Virus record (IMG/VR): IMGVR_UViG_3300017605_000114 | Coordinates: 1-44,769 of that record | Reading direction: 5' to 3' (one strand) | Length of the DNA: 44,769 nt | DNA from: a virus | Part shown: positions 31,115-36,904 of the stretch, piece by piece | Layout: each line of letters opens with the position of its first letter | How positions within the stretch are numbered: the first letter of the stretch is position 1 | Notes under the pieces: generated by a model | What the model saw: the letters and a program-made list of their open reading frames with translations, nothing else | Databases searched by the model: none | What the model was told of the DNA's origin: nothing | Made by a program: the position numbers and the translations under genes

Positions 31115-31535
31115 GGCGAGCTTCGATCACTCGTCGCCACTCAGCCGTCAACGCGACCCATTCTTCTGTCTTGAACGTGAGCGTGTGGAAGCCCAGTTCC
31201 CGTGCTTCCTGCTCGCTGAGGATCATCGACGGCAAGCCGTTGATGCCTTCCAGCCAGGTAGGATCGCCGTCGCAGAGAGCATCGAACGCCATGTCCTTGA
31301 TGTCGAGGGCCTTCTCGCCCAACTCTTCGTCATCCTCGTAGCGTTCGGCTTGGTTGGTCACGATCTGTCCGAGGACGCAGTTACAGGACGATGCCAGATC
31401 GAGAGTGGAGAGATCGACTTCCTCGTCCCATCCCTTGTGGACTCTGTCCAGCCACGAGACGCCGAGGGCGACTCGCAGAGGATAGTTCGTCCCGAAACTA
31501 CCGCTGTTGATGAGGCTTTCGGTGAGTTCTCCCAT
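31104..31535 (-). CDS. Conserved phage protein (LDxVxxGWxxxVDLxTLDL family)
   Basis: A 143-residue protein in a TGATG overlap. SWLDRVHKGWDEEVDLSTLDLASSCNCVLGQIV is the signature of a frequent phage protein with a Cys-x-Cys-VLGQ element. The C-terminal part (EARELGFHTLTFKTEEWVALTAEWRRVIE) is also conserved in pattern. Function unknown. Confidence 0.72.
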   Translation of the reverse strand: MGELTESLINSGSFGTNYPLRVALGVSWLDRVHKGWDEEVDLSTLDLASSCNCVLGQIVTNQAERYEDDEELGEKALDIKDMAFDALCDGDPTWLEGINGLPSMILSEQEARELGFHTLTFKTEEWVALTAEWRRVIEARRGT

Positions 31536-31771
31536 CACTTACCGTCCGCGATGTCGATGAGCGCCTGTCCGAACGAGCGGAGGTCACCGAGCGTTGCCGC
31601 CCATTTAGCCTCCATGCTGAAGCTGCTGTGAAGCTCGACCGTTCGCACGTTCGACCTTCCATTCGAGACGGGACGAACGACGACGCTGCGCCCACTCGGG
31701 CCAGCGAGCGTTACCGTCTCGATGGGTTCGACTGACGGCTTCGGGTCCTGTCTCTTCACTGTGACACCCAT
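31535..31771 (-). CDS. Small paralogue 3 of MxVNxxR family
   Basis: A 78-residue protein with AAAGGAG upstream of ATG 31771. It begins MGVTVKRQDPKP, then a beta-rich middle and the C-terminal helix SFGQALIDIA. It has its own leader hairpin (31810-31838). Related to 30424-30681 and 30678-30923; function unknown. Confidence 0.68.
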   Translation of the reverse strand: MGVTVKRQDPKPSVEPIETVTLAGPSGRSVVVRPVSNGRSNVRTVELHSSFSMEAKWAATLGDLRSFGQALIDIADGK

Positions 31772-31795
31772 GATAAGTGTCTCCTTTCTGTTGTT

Positions 31796-31848
31796 GTGGA
31801 ACCGAGCAAGCGCCCTGGCCCGAAGGAAGCCAGGGCGCAGAGGTCACC
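31796..31848 (-). promoter_or_regulatory. Conserved leader hairpin, copy 1
   Basis: A 10-bp perfect stem at 31810-31838 with the 9-base loop CCGAAGGAA (plus strand; TTCCTTCGG on the transcript). It sits 39 bases upstream of a leftward start. Copy 2 lies at 34347-34397. The two copies share the loop and flanks and carry one compensatory stem change (C-G versus G-C at stem position 4), which supports an RNA structure. The loop can pair with the downstream AAGGAG ribosome-binding site. Confidence 0.68.
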
Positions 31849-32728
31849 CTGTGTGGACTTTCCTTACCATGTCCCATTTGCCCTTGCGCATGCGACCTTT
31901 GGCTCTCAGACCAACGATGACATAGCTAGGGTCCAGCCATCTGTCGTCGTGCAGGTCACCGTCGATCACCTGGACACCTTGCCAGATACCAGGTAGTGGT
32001 TGACCAACAGGCACGTCGAACAGAACGGCTGTGTTCACGCCTTGCAACGCTTGACGAACGATACCTTCGTTCGTCGTCTTCTCGCTTGCGCTGTACGTGA
32101 GACGATAGTTGCCAGGCCACTCGAAGGCACCGAGGTTGGCATCCATAGCGCGGATACCCCACTTGGTGTAGTCGTAGAAGCGCAGACGCGGGAACATCTC
32201 GAAGAGTGTGATCGCACGCTGTTGCTGTACTTCCACCCCGTGAGGGGTGACGTAGATCGTCTCCCACGGAATGTCTGAGAAGTTGTTGAGCCGCACGCGA
32301 GCATCGACGCCGTACTTGTCCCACACCTTCTGCAACTCGTACACGAGCAATGTGAGGAACTCCGCTGGGTGCTCTGCCAAGAACAGAGTCTTGATGACGC
32401 GGGCCTTGATGACCCACGGCATCTCACCGTGGCCAGCATAGGCCACACATCCCTTACGACAGTTCGCTGTACTGAACCTGCAAATGTTCCACAAGATCGA
32501 GAGCATCGCAGGGGCCAACGAGAGTCCGAACTCGAAGATGCCGTTCTTGAGGCCCTTACCGAGCTTCGCATTCGCCGTTGGCGGTGTGAGCAGTTGAGGG
32601 ACTTGCCCCTTGGTCGGGGGAGCCCCCTGGTCGACGCGGAACTGCCTGTAACAGTCCCGCGCCGACTGGAGGTCCACCAACTGGAACGGTCCCTGGTCCT
32701 GCAGATGGCGAACCAGGTCCGTTGCCAT
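31844..32728 (-). CDS. GP88-like conserved phage protein
   Basis: A 294-residue protein in a TGATG overlap. FSTANCRKGCVAYAGHG (C90, C94), RVRLNNFSDIPWE, FPRLRFYDYTKW, NYRLTYSASE and PGIWQGVQVIDGDLHDDRWLDP ... VGLRAKGRMRKG match the gene product 88 family seen in mycobacteriophages and others. The CxxxC near a Tyr resembles metal-binding or radical-type motifs, but the biochemistry is unknown. Coded bases 31971-31990 include a weak copy of the repeated motif. Confidence 0.8.
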   Translation of the reverse strand: MATDLVRHLQDQGPFQLVDLQSARDCYRQFRVDQGAPPTKGQVPQLLTPPTANAKLGKGLKNGIFEFGLSLAPAMLSILWNICRFSTANCRKGCVAYAGHGEMPWVIKARVIKTLFLAEHPAEFLTLLVYELQKVWDKYGVDARVRLNNFSDIPWETIYVTPHGVEVQQQRAITLFEMFPRLRFYDYTKWGIRAMDANLGAFEWPGNYRLTYSASEKTTNEGIVRQALQGVNTAVLFDVPVGQPLPGIWQGVQVIDGDLHDDRWLDPSYVIVGLRAKGRMRKGKWDMVRKVHTG

Positions 32729-33225
32729 CAGTCCAACTGCTCTTGCAGGACGGCGATGCGGTCGCAGAGCCTGCCGATCTCCGTCTCCTTGCGCGTGGCG
32801 ATGTCGCCAAGCTCGACCAGGTCCGAGAAGATCCTGGAGATTTGGTCGAACGTCACGCCGCCGTCGTTGAGGGCGATGAGGATGCGCTGTACGAAGGTGT
32901 GCATCCCCAGCTTCTCCAACTGCTCGATGGAGAACTTGCCCGTTGCACCGCCGATGCAGAGGTTCTTACCCTCTGTCTCATATTCGGGGATGTCTTCGAC
33001 CTTGAAGAAGTTGGCCAGCGGAGTGCCCGCCCACTTCTTCGCAGCCAACTCACCCACAACTCCGAGGCAGCAGTGCTTCGCCTCGACCTTCGTGGTGGCG
33101 AACGTCACGTTGCCCTCGTGGGACTCCGTCTTCTCGACTTGTACGTGCTTCAACGTACCCTCGGTCTGCACGTAGTCACCGCAACGCAACGCGTCGAGCA
33201 CCCTGTACTTGAGGTCCTGATCCAC
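32728..33225 (-). CDS. CCLGV-family phage protein, paralogue 3 (diverged)
   Basis: A 165-residue protein with GTG start 33225. LKYRVLDALRCGDYVQTEGTL, HCCLGVVGELAAKKW and LIALNDGGVTFDQISRI keep the family order of the 26897 and 27259 genes but lose the third Cys. The C-terminal helix (RKETEIGRLCDRIAVLQEQL) is an added coiled-coil-like stretch. Paralogous expansion; function unknown. Confidence 0.76.
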   Translation of the reverse strand: MDQDLKYRVLDALRCGDYVQTEGTLKHVQVEKTESHEGNVTFATTKVEAKHCCLGVVGELAAKKWAGTPLANFFKVEDIPEYETEGKNLCIGGATGKFSIEQLEKLGMHTFVQRILIALNDGGVTFDQISRIFSDLVELGDIATRKETEIGRLCDRIAVLQEQLD

Positions 33226-33603
33226 TCACTTGCTCCCTTCGTTGGTGAACTCACACTGTCCAGTGTGAATGTTGAACTCTTCCTTACGACATGTTGGCTC
33301 GTTGTCGCCGTTGGCGACACACGGAGCCTCGCTGTTCTGCGCAGTACACAGACGCGGCGTGCCACAGATATGATTACCCATTGTGTGGCAGTCCCAACAC
33401 GGCATGTCTTCCTGACATGACTTGTGGATCGCAGTACCGATACGAACTCGCTGGACCTGCTGGCATCCCGCCAGGAGCGTGAACAAAAGCAACGCGGTGA
33501 TGACGATGAACACAACCGACTTTGCGGCCGACCACTGCTCGTGGTGCGAAGCCCGCTCCACCTCGACAACCTTGTCGGTCGAGGACGACTGGGTGTTAGA
33601 CAT
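33226..33603 (-). CDS. Cys-rich exported protein, lipoprotein candidate
   Basis: A 125-residue protein. After a 28-residue polar start lies a hydrophobic segment (SVVFIVITALLLFTLLAGC) ending in an LAGC lipobox-like sequence. The mature part has eight more Cys residues in a compact polar domain (SCQEDMPCWDCH, ICGTPRLCTAQ, CVANGDNEPTCRKE, GQCEF), likely disulphide-bonded outside the cell. It may act at the host surface, for example in superinfection exclusion; this is inference. ATG 33603 overlaps the upstream gene by 8 bases. Confidence 0.7.
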   Translation of the reverse strand: MSNTQSSSTDKVVEVERASHHEQWSAAKSVVFIVITALLLFTLLAGCQQVQRVRIGTAIHKSCQEDMPCWDCHTMGNHICGTPRLCTAQNSEAPCVANGDNEPTCRKEEFNIHTGQCEFTNEGSK

Positions 33604-33754
33604 GGACCTGACTCCTGTCGATCAGCTTCGACTTGAGTTCGGCCACATCCTCGATGATGTCTCCCCGAGGCCACCCCCACGCTTCGAGCTTGAGGGCTTC
33701 TGCAGTGCTCTGAGCGGAGATCCCCAGCAGAGCACACAACGTCTCTAGCGACAT
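33596..33754 (-). CDS. Small hypothetical protein
   Basis: A 52-residue protein with GGGAGAG upstream of ATG 33754. SLETLCALLGISAQSTAEALKLEAWGWPRGDIIEDV contains a short helix-turn-helix-like stretch, but evidence is weak. It starts a transcription unit just after the motif copy at 33772. Confidence 0.62.
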   Translation of the reverse strand: MSLETLCALLGISAQSTAEALKLEAWGWPRGDIIEDVAELKSKLIDRSQVHV

Positions 33755-33771
33755 TGCACTCTCCCTTCATT

Positions 33772-33791
33772 TGGACACCTTCATCGCTACC
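33772..33791 (-). promoter_or_regulatory. Early-type motif copy
   Basis: TGGACACCTTCATCGCTACC on the plus strand, between the terminator at 33804-33838 and ATG 33754, 18 bases before the leftward start. Promoter or operator proposed. Confidence 0.55.
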
Positions 33792-33803
33792 ACTTACTGG
33801 CTG

Positions 33804-33838
33804 AAAAATGAGAGAGAGCAGGGCCGAAGCCCTGCCCT
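33804..33838 (-). terminator. Rho-independent terminator with TTCG loop
   Basis: GCAGGGC / GCCCTGC stem (33818-33835), read leftward with a TTCG loop, followed by TCTCTCTCA and five T residues (33804-33808). It ends the unit that contains 33847-34304. Confidence 0.82.
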
Positions 33839-33846
33839 CTCCCTGC

Positions 33847-34029
33847 TCACTCGGTACCCAGACCGAACGGACTGTGATCCGCCATGTCGGCCTGCTTGCG
33901 ACCCTCATCGCGGTTGAGCTTCGCGATGATTGCCTGCTGGACATCCGACCACGTCCAGTGGTCAGGCATGTCGACAACGATCTCCTGCCTCTTCCAGCCG
34001 AGAGCAGGGCCGTTCGGATCGAGAGCCAT
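33847..34029 (-). CDS. Small hypothetical protein
   Basis: A 60-residue protein; ATG 34029 lies in a TGATG overlap. It has GPALGWKRQEIVVDMPDHWTWSDVQQAIIAKLNRDEG, a strand-helix pattern. The longer frame upstream is a shadow. Function unknown. Confidence 0.65.
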   Translation of the reverse strand: MALDPNGPALGWKRQEIVVDMPDHWTWSDVQQAIIAKLNRDEGRKQADMADHSPFGLGTE

Positions 34030-34304
34030 CACGCACTCTCGGACTGCTCGACCGCACGCGCGAGGCCATTCAACGTCGGCCTCGCCTCCCGCATCGGCTT
34101 GTGAGCCGACTGCAGGTACTTCACTGCGTCGTCCCACTCTTCGAGGTCCTGGATCAGCCTCGTCACTGCGAGGCGGACCAGCTTCGAGACACTGAACGCC
34201 TGCTGCGCAGGGTTCGTGACCTTCCGTGTGGCTTCCGCCAGGACACGCAACGCGTGGTACTGGTGAATACCGAGGAACACTGACACTGGCCTGTACTTCT
34301 GCAT
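34029..34304 (-). CDS. Ribbon-helix-helix-like small regulator candidate
   Basis: A 91-residue protein with AGGAGAG before ATG 34304. RPVSVFLGIHQYHALRVLAEATRKV ... AFSVSKLVRLAVTRLIQDLEEW has a strand-helix-turn-helix layout like CopG/RHH regulators. It could control accessory units. Its leader contains hairpin copy 2. Confidence 0.55.
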   Translation of the reverse strand: MQKYRPVSVFLGIHQYHALRVLAEATRKVTNPAQQAFSVSKLVRLAVTRLIQDLEEWDDAVKYLQSAHKPMREARPTLNGLARAVEQSESA

Positions 34305-34346
34305 TGCGCTCTCCTGTGGTTGAAACCCGTGAGGGTTGCTGTGGAA

Positions 34347-34397
34347 GGAACAGACCAAGCGGCCTGGCCCGAAGGAAGCCAGGCCGCAAGGTCATAC
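34347..34397 (-). promoter_or_regulatory. Conserved leader hairpin, copy 2
   Basis: Stem GCGGCCTGGC / GCCAGGCCGC at 34359-34387 with the loop CCGAAGGAA, identical to copy 1 at 31810-31838. It lies 55 bases upstream of ATG 34304. Stem position 4 is G-C here and C-G in copy 1 (compensatory). Flanks GGAACnGAnCAAGCG and AGGTCA are also shared. Structured leader, attenuator or protein-binding RNA proposed. Confidence 0.68.
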
Positions 34398-34412
34398 TGT
34401 ACTCGCTGGGAT

Positions 34413-34432
34413 TGGACGCCTTGACCCCTACC
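34413..34432 (-). promoter_or_regulatory. Early-type motif copy
   Basis: TGGACGCCTTGACCCCTACC on the plus strand; leftward GGTAGGGGTCAAGG resembles the mycobacteriophage stoperator consensus at about 10 of 13 positions. A TTGTAC ... TAGGGG pair with 17-base spacing overlaps it, suggesting a promoter with the terminator's T-tract as its -35 element. Confidence 0.5.
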
Positions 34433-34463
34433 CACTACTCGCGGTAGGTACAAATGAAAGTGA

Positions 34464-34492
34464 GGGCTGGCATGCTTGCGCATGCCAACCCC
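34464..34492 (-). terminator. Hairpin terminator ending the 34504-34692 unit
   Basis: GGCATGC / GCATGCC core stem (34469-34486) with outer GGG-CCC pairs; the leftward transcript continues CACTTTCATTTG, a weak T-rich tail. Probable terminator of the gene at 34504. Confidence 0.6.
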
Positions 34493-34503
34493 CACGAGAG
34501 CTA

Positions 34504-34692
34504 CTACCAGCCCCTGTGCTCCCGAAGCAGAGCTTGGGGAGACAGGATGAGGTTGCCGTCCGCATCCGTACGACAGTCGTCATACTCGGGCTGCAAGTGA
34601 GGCCACACCTTCCGTGTGACCTTCAACGCGGGCTCGTTGTTGATCGTGCGCTCTGCCAGCGGCAGACCGCGGTTCTTCCGACGCTTCATCAT
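34504..34692 (-). CDS. Small basic hypothetical protein
   Basis: A 62-residue protein from ATG 34692 (or 34689). MMKRRKNRGLPLAERTINNEPALKVTRKVWPHLQPEYDDCRT with a polar C-terminus; no family recognised. Sole gene in its transcription unit between two terminators. Confidence 0.6.
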   Translation of the reverse strand: MMKRRKNRGLPLAERTINNEPALKVTRKVWPHLQPEYDDCRTDADGNLILSPQALLREHRGW

Positions 34693-34714
34693 GGCTGACT
34701 CGCTTTCTTGTTGA

Positions 34715-34734
34715 TGGACACCTTGCCCCCTACC
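34715..34734 (-). promoter_or_regulatory. Early-type motif copy
   Basis: TGGACACCTTGCCCCCTACC on the plus strand, 23 bases before ATG 34692. A TTGTAC follows the terminator's T-tract and precedes TAGGGG with an 18-base spacer. Probable promoter or binding site for leftward transcription. Confidence 0.55.
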
Positions 34735-34753
34735 AATCACTAGCGTGGAGGTA

Positions 34754-34793
34754 CAAAAAAAGGGAGAGAGGCGGCTTGCGCCGCCCCTCTCCC
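34754..34793 (-). terminator. Strong rho-independent terminator
   Basis: Long stem GGGAGAGAGGCGGC / GCCGCCCCTCTCCC with loop TTGC (34762-34793), followed leftward by seven T residues. Ends the 34802-35284 unit. Confidence 0.85.
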
Positions 34794-34801
34794 GCCGAGA
34801 G

Positions 34802-35284
34802 CTAGAAGCTCTCGGCCTGTGCGCTCACCTCAGTGAGCGCACCGTCAGCGCCTCGCTTGAGGCGCTGACCACCGAAGTGCTCGATCATCTCGCCGTAGCC
34901 CAGCTTGCGGATCGAGAAGACGCCTTCGGCGGACTTCTCGACCAGCACCTGGGTCGACTCGATGTGCACCTCGTCGGTGTCATCATCGACGGCCCGAGCG
35001 GAGAGGTCGTAGACCCCTTCCGCCTTCGGGACCTCGAAGGCGAACCACTTGTCGAGCCAGCCGTGCTGCTCGACATCGTAGGTCGGGACGGAACGCCCGC
35101 CACCCTGCGGGTGGGGGGCGATTCCGACGATCTTCCGACCGACGAGAGTGCGGAGTTGCACTCCGCTCACGTACACTTTCACCAACCAGCGGTCGCCAAG
35201 GTCGACCAGGTTGGTGAACGTGCTCGCTTGCGTTGCGGCTTCCGCCTTCGGCGGAGCCTGACGCGTGCGCTTCGCAACTGCCAT
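34802..35284 (-). CDS. Hypothetical protein, possibly abundant early protein
   Basis: A 160-residue protein with GGAG upstream of ATG 35284. It starts with a basic, Ala-rich tail (MAVAKRTRQAPPKAEAATQA) followed by a soluble alpha/beta-like domain with FTNLVDLGDRWLVKVYV and VYDLSARAVDDDTDEV. A long structured leader (35285-35879) precedes it and a strong terminator follows, so it is a single-gene unit with an unusually elaborate 5' region. No family recognised. Confidence 0.68.
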   Translation of the reverse strand: MAVAKRTRQAPPKAEAATQASTFTNLVDLGDRWLVKVYVSGVQLRTLVGRKIVGIAPHPQGGGRSVPTYDVEQHGWLDKWFAFEVPKAEGVYDLSARAVDDDTDEVHIESTQVLVEKSAEGVFSIRKLGYGEMIEHFGGQRLKRGADGALTEVSAQAESF

Positions 35285-35879
35285 AGCTGTACTCCAATCT
35301 CACGCACACACTCGGTGTGCTATCGAATGGACCACCCCAGGCGGGGCGGCCCAAAGGGCCGACGCCCCGCCAGGTCAGCCACGGCAGACACTACGGGATG
35401 CATGCGCTAGCTTGCTCTCCGAGCTACGCTATCACCTGTCTCCCAGAAGTGGTGGAGCAGTTGAGCACTGCGTTCCGCAGTGCCCACCTACTGGGGAGAC
35501 AGTGTGACCACTGTCTTGTGAGTAGGGTAGCATCCTCCCCGCCCTGGGGGGCGTGGAGGCTGACTGAGTCGAGCTTTGCTCGACGTAGGCAGCGGCCACC
35601 CCCCTGTAGGGGGGGTGCCCCCTGCGAACCATTACTTCTGTTACCGTCTGAACGCAAATGCGAAACAGAAAATCGGAAGAAGTTAGGTGATCCTTAGTGG
35701 ATCACCTGCAGGGTGGTCTACCTGGGGAGGGAGGTGACTTCACCTCCGCCCGCCCGTCCTCCTACCAAGCTGTGGCACCGTGGTTTTTTCAGAGTGTCTC
35801 GTTCGGCCAACGCTTTGGGCGCTTGGCCTCCCCAGGGGATTGACCGCGAGAGCTTCTCTTGCTTGGGAGACAGGCAGTT
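35285..35879. promoter_or_regulatory. 595-bp non-coding hairpin array between early and late blocks
   Basis: No convincing gene on either strand. Successive inverted repeats: 35340-35371, 35436-35502 (CTGTCTCCC paired with GGGAGACAG) enclosing 35465-35483, 35498-35515, 35534-35559, 35568-35584, 35597-35617, 35653-35662, 35686-35706, 35730-35747 and 35805-35828. Most stems are 7-8 bp with loops of 2-5 bases. Candidate roles: replication origin, packaging region, long structured leader of the 34802-35284 gene, or an untranslated RNA. A short AT-richer stretch occurs at 35640-35690. Confidence 0.6.
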
Positions 35880-35963
35880 CTACGAGTTGGGTGCTTTCCC
35901 GATTCCGTTGATGAGGGCGATCAGGATGATCCCGACGCTCCCGATGATTGCGACCTCAAGCAT
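35880..35963 (-). CDS. 27-residue membrane peptide
   Basis: MLEVAIIGSVGIILIALINGIGKAPNS: a single short hydrophobic span with a charged end. ATG 35963 overlaps the upstream zinc-ribbon gene's TGA by 8 bases, in line with coupling elsewhere in the genome, and AGGTG lies upstream. It could be a small membrane peptide. Coding status is moderate because of the tiny size. Confidence 0.45.
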   Translation of the reverse strand: MLEVAIIGSVGIILIALINGIGKAPNS

Positions 35964-36102
35964 GGAACACCTGGGGTTGCATTCGGATGGTGTCCTCACG
36001 CCGCTGGTCGGCCAAGACCTCGTAAGTGCACGGAGCGCACCACGCGCTCTCGCTGCTGAACTTCGGTTCTTCGGTGCTTCCGCAACTGGGGCAAGGTTCC
36101 AT
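35956..36102 (-). CDS. Small zinc-ribbon protein, first leftward gene
   Basis: A 48-residue protein. MEPCPSCGSTEEPKFSSESAWCAPCTYEVLADQRR has two CxxC knuckles about 18 residues apart (C4/C7 and C22/C25), a typical zinc ribbon. It lies 18 bases downstream of the 36121-36136 palindrome on the leftward strand. Likely a nucleic-acid or protein-binding regulator; too short for routine gene calls. Confidence 0.6.
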   Translation of the reverse strand: MEPCPSCGSTEEPKFSSESAWCAPCTYEVLADQRREDTIRMQPQVFHA

Positions 36103-36120
36103 CTATGGTAAGGCCCTAAC

Positions 36121-36136
36121 TGTCCCGTACGGGACA
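36121..36136. promoter_or_regulatory. 16-bp perfect palindrome at the divergence
   Basis: TGTCCCGTACGGGACA, perfectly symmetric. Its right half begins the late-type motif ACGGGACACTTTACCC (36129-36144). It lies between the first leftward gene (start 36102) and the terminase genes (start 36226). A dimeric regulator or a bidirectional promoter element is proposed. Confidence 0.65.
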
Positions 36137-36225
36137 CTTTACCCTTCTGTTGTGACGGGCCTGGCGGGGTGTGGCGCTGCTTCGCTCCCTCCCAGCGCCC
36201 CCCGCCGCCTGTCCCAAGAGGTCAC

Positions 36226-36657
36226 ATGAGCAACATGAAGGTTCCTGGTGCGTGGGAGGGCGGTAAGCCGCCCGACTACGTGCTGGAGTATGTCGAGTGG
36301 CTGGTGACTCCTGAGCAGTTGCGGCAGCCGCGCACGAAGGCGGCGTGGGCTGAGGAACACGGGTTCAACCGTAAGACTCTAACGGACTGGGAGCACGATG
36401 ATCGTGTCCGTTGGGCGATCAGGGACCGTGCCGATTCGCTGAACATGAGCCCCGAGCGGGTTCAGGAAGTGATGAACGCGCTGTTCAACAAGGCGAAGGC
36501 TGGCGACGTGCAGGCCAGCAAGCTGTATCTGGACCACGTCGACAAGATCATGCCTCGTGAGGGCACCGCTGGCAAGGGTGGCTACGAGGACATGTCGGAC
36601 GAGCAACTGGCCGAACTGGCCAAGGAGATTCTCAGTGAGCACTCACTACACGCCTGA
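36226..36657 (+). CDS. terS: Terminase small subunit
   Basis: A 143-residue protein with AAGAGGT before ATG 36226. EYVEWLVTPEQLRQPRTKAAWAEEHGFNRKTLTDWEHDDRVRW is the helix-turn-helix DNA-recognition part of phBC6A51-like small terminases. The middle is helical (oligomerisation), and a C-terminal EDMSDEQLAELAKEIL helix contacts the large subunit. It recognises the phage DNA end or pac site for packaging. First gene of the late block. Confidence 0.85.
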   Translation: MSNMKVPGAWEGGKPPDYVLEYVEWLVTPEQLRQPRTKAAWAEEHGFNRKTLTDWEHDDRVRWAIRDRADSLNMSPERVQEVMNALFNKAKAGDVQASKLYLDHVDKIMPREGTAGKGGYEDMSDEQLAELAKEILSEHSLHA

Positions 36658-36904
36658 CGACCGCGAGGCGGCCCTCAAGCTCTACCAGGTCAACCACCTG
36701 AATCCGAACGGGTGCGGGGACGAGGCGTACTTCTGGCTCAACTCCGAGTCTGTCTCCCCCATCCCTACAGGCACCGCGCGGGACGACGCGTTCGTTGCGG
36801 CAGGCACGCACTTGGGCGTGACGGTGGATGCGACTTCTCCGTGGCTGCGTGAGCAGCAGTTCTGGGCTGGGTGGCTGGCGAAGCCGCCGACTGCGAAGCC
36901 GTGA
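36635..36904 (+). CDS. Hypothetical protein between terminase genes
   Basis: An 89-residue protein. GTG 36635 is chosen because AAGGAG lies seven bases upstream. Sequence THYTPDDREAALKLYQVNHLNPNGCGDEAYFWLNSESVSPI has a compact alpha/beta look. Its stop overlaps the large terminase start as GTGA. Function unknown. Confidence 0.7.
   Translation: MSTHYTPDDREAALKLYQVNHLNPNGCGDEAYFWLNSESVSPIPTGTARDDAFVAAGTHLGVTVDATSPWLREQQFWAGWLAKPPTAKP

Noticed and set aside
35432-35632. 66-codon minus-strand frame in the hairpin region
   Set aside because: Its codons are made of inverted repeats; no ribosome-binding site or similarity.
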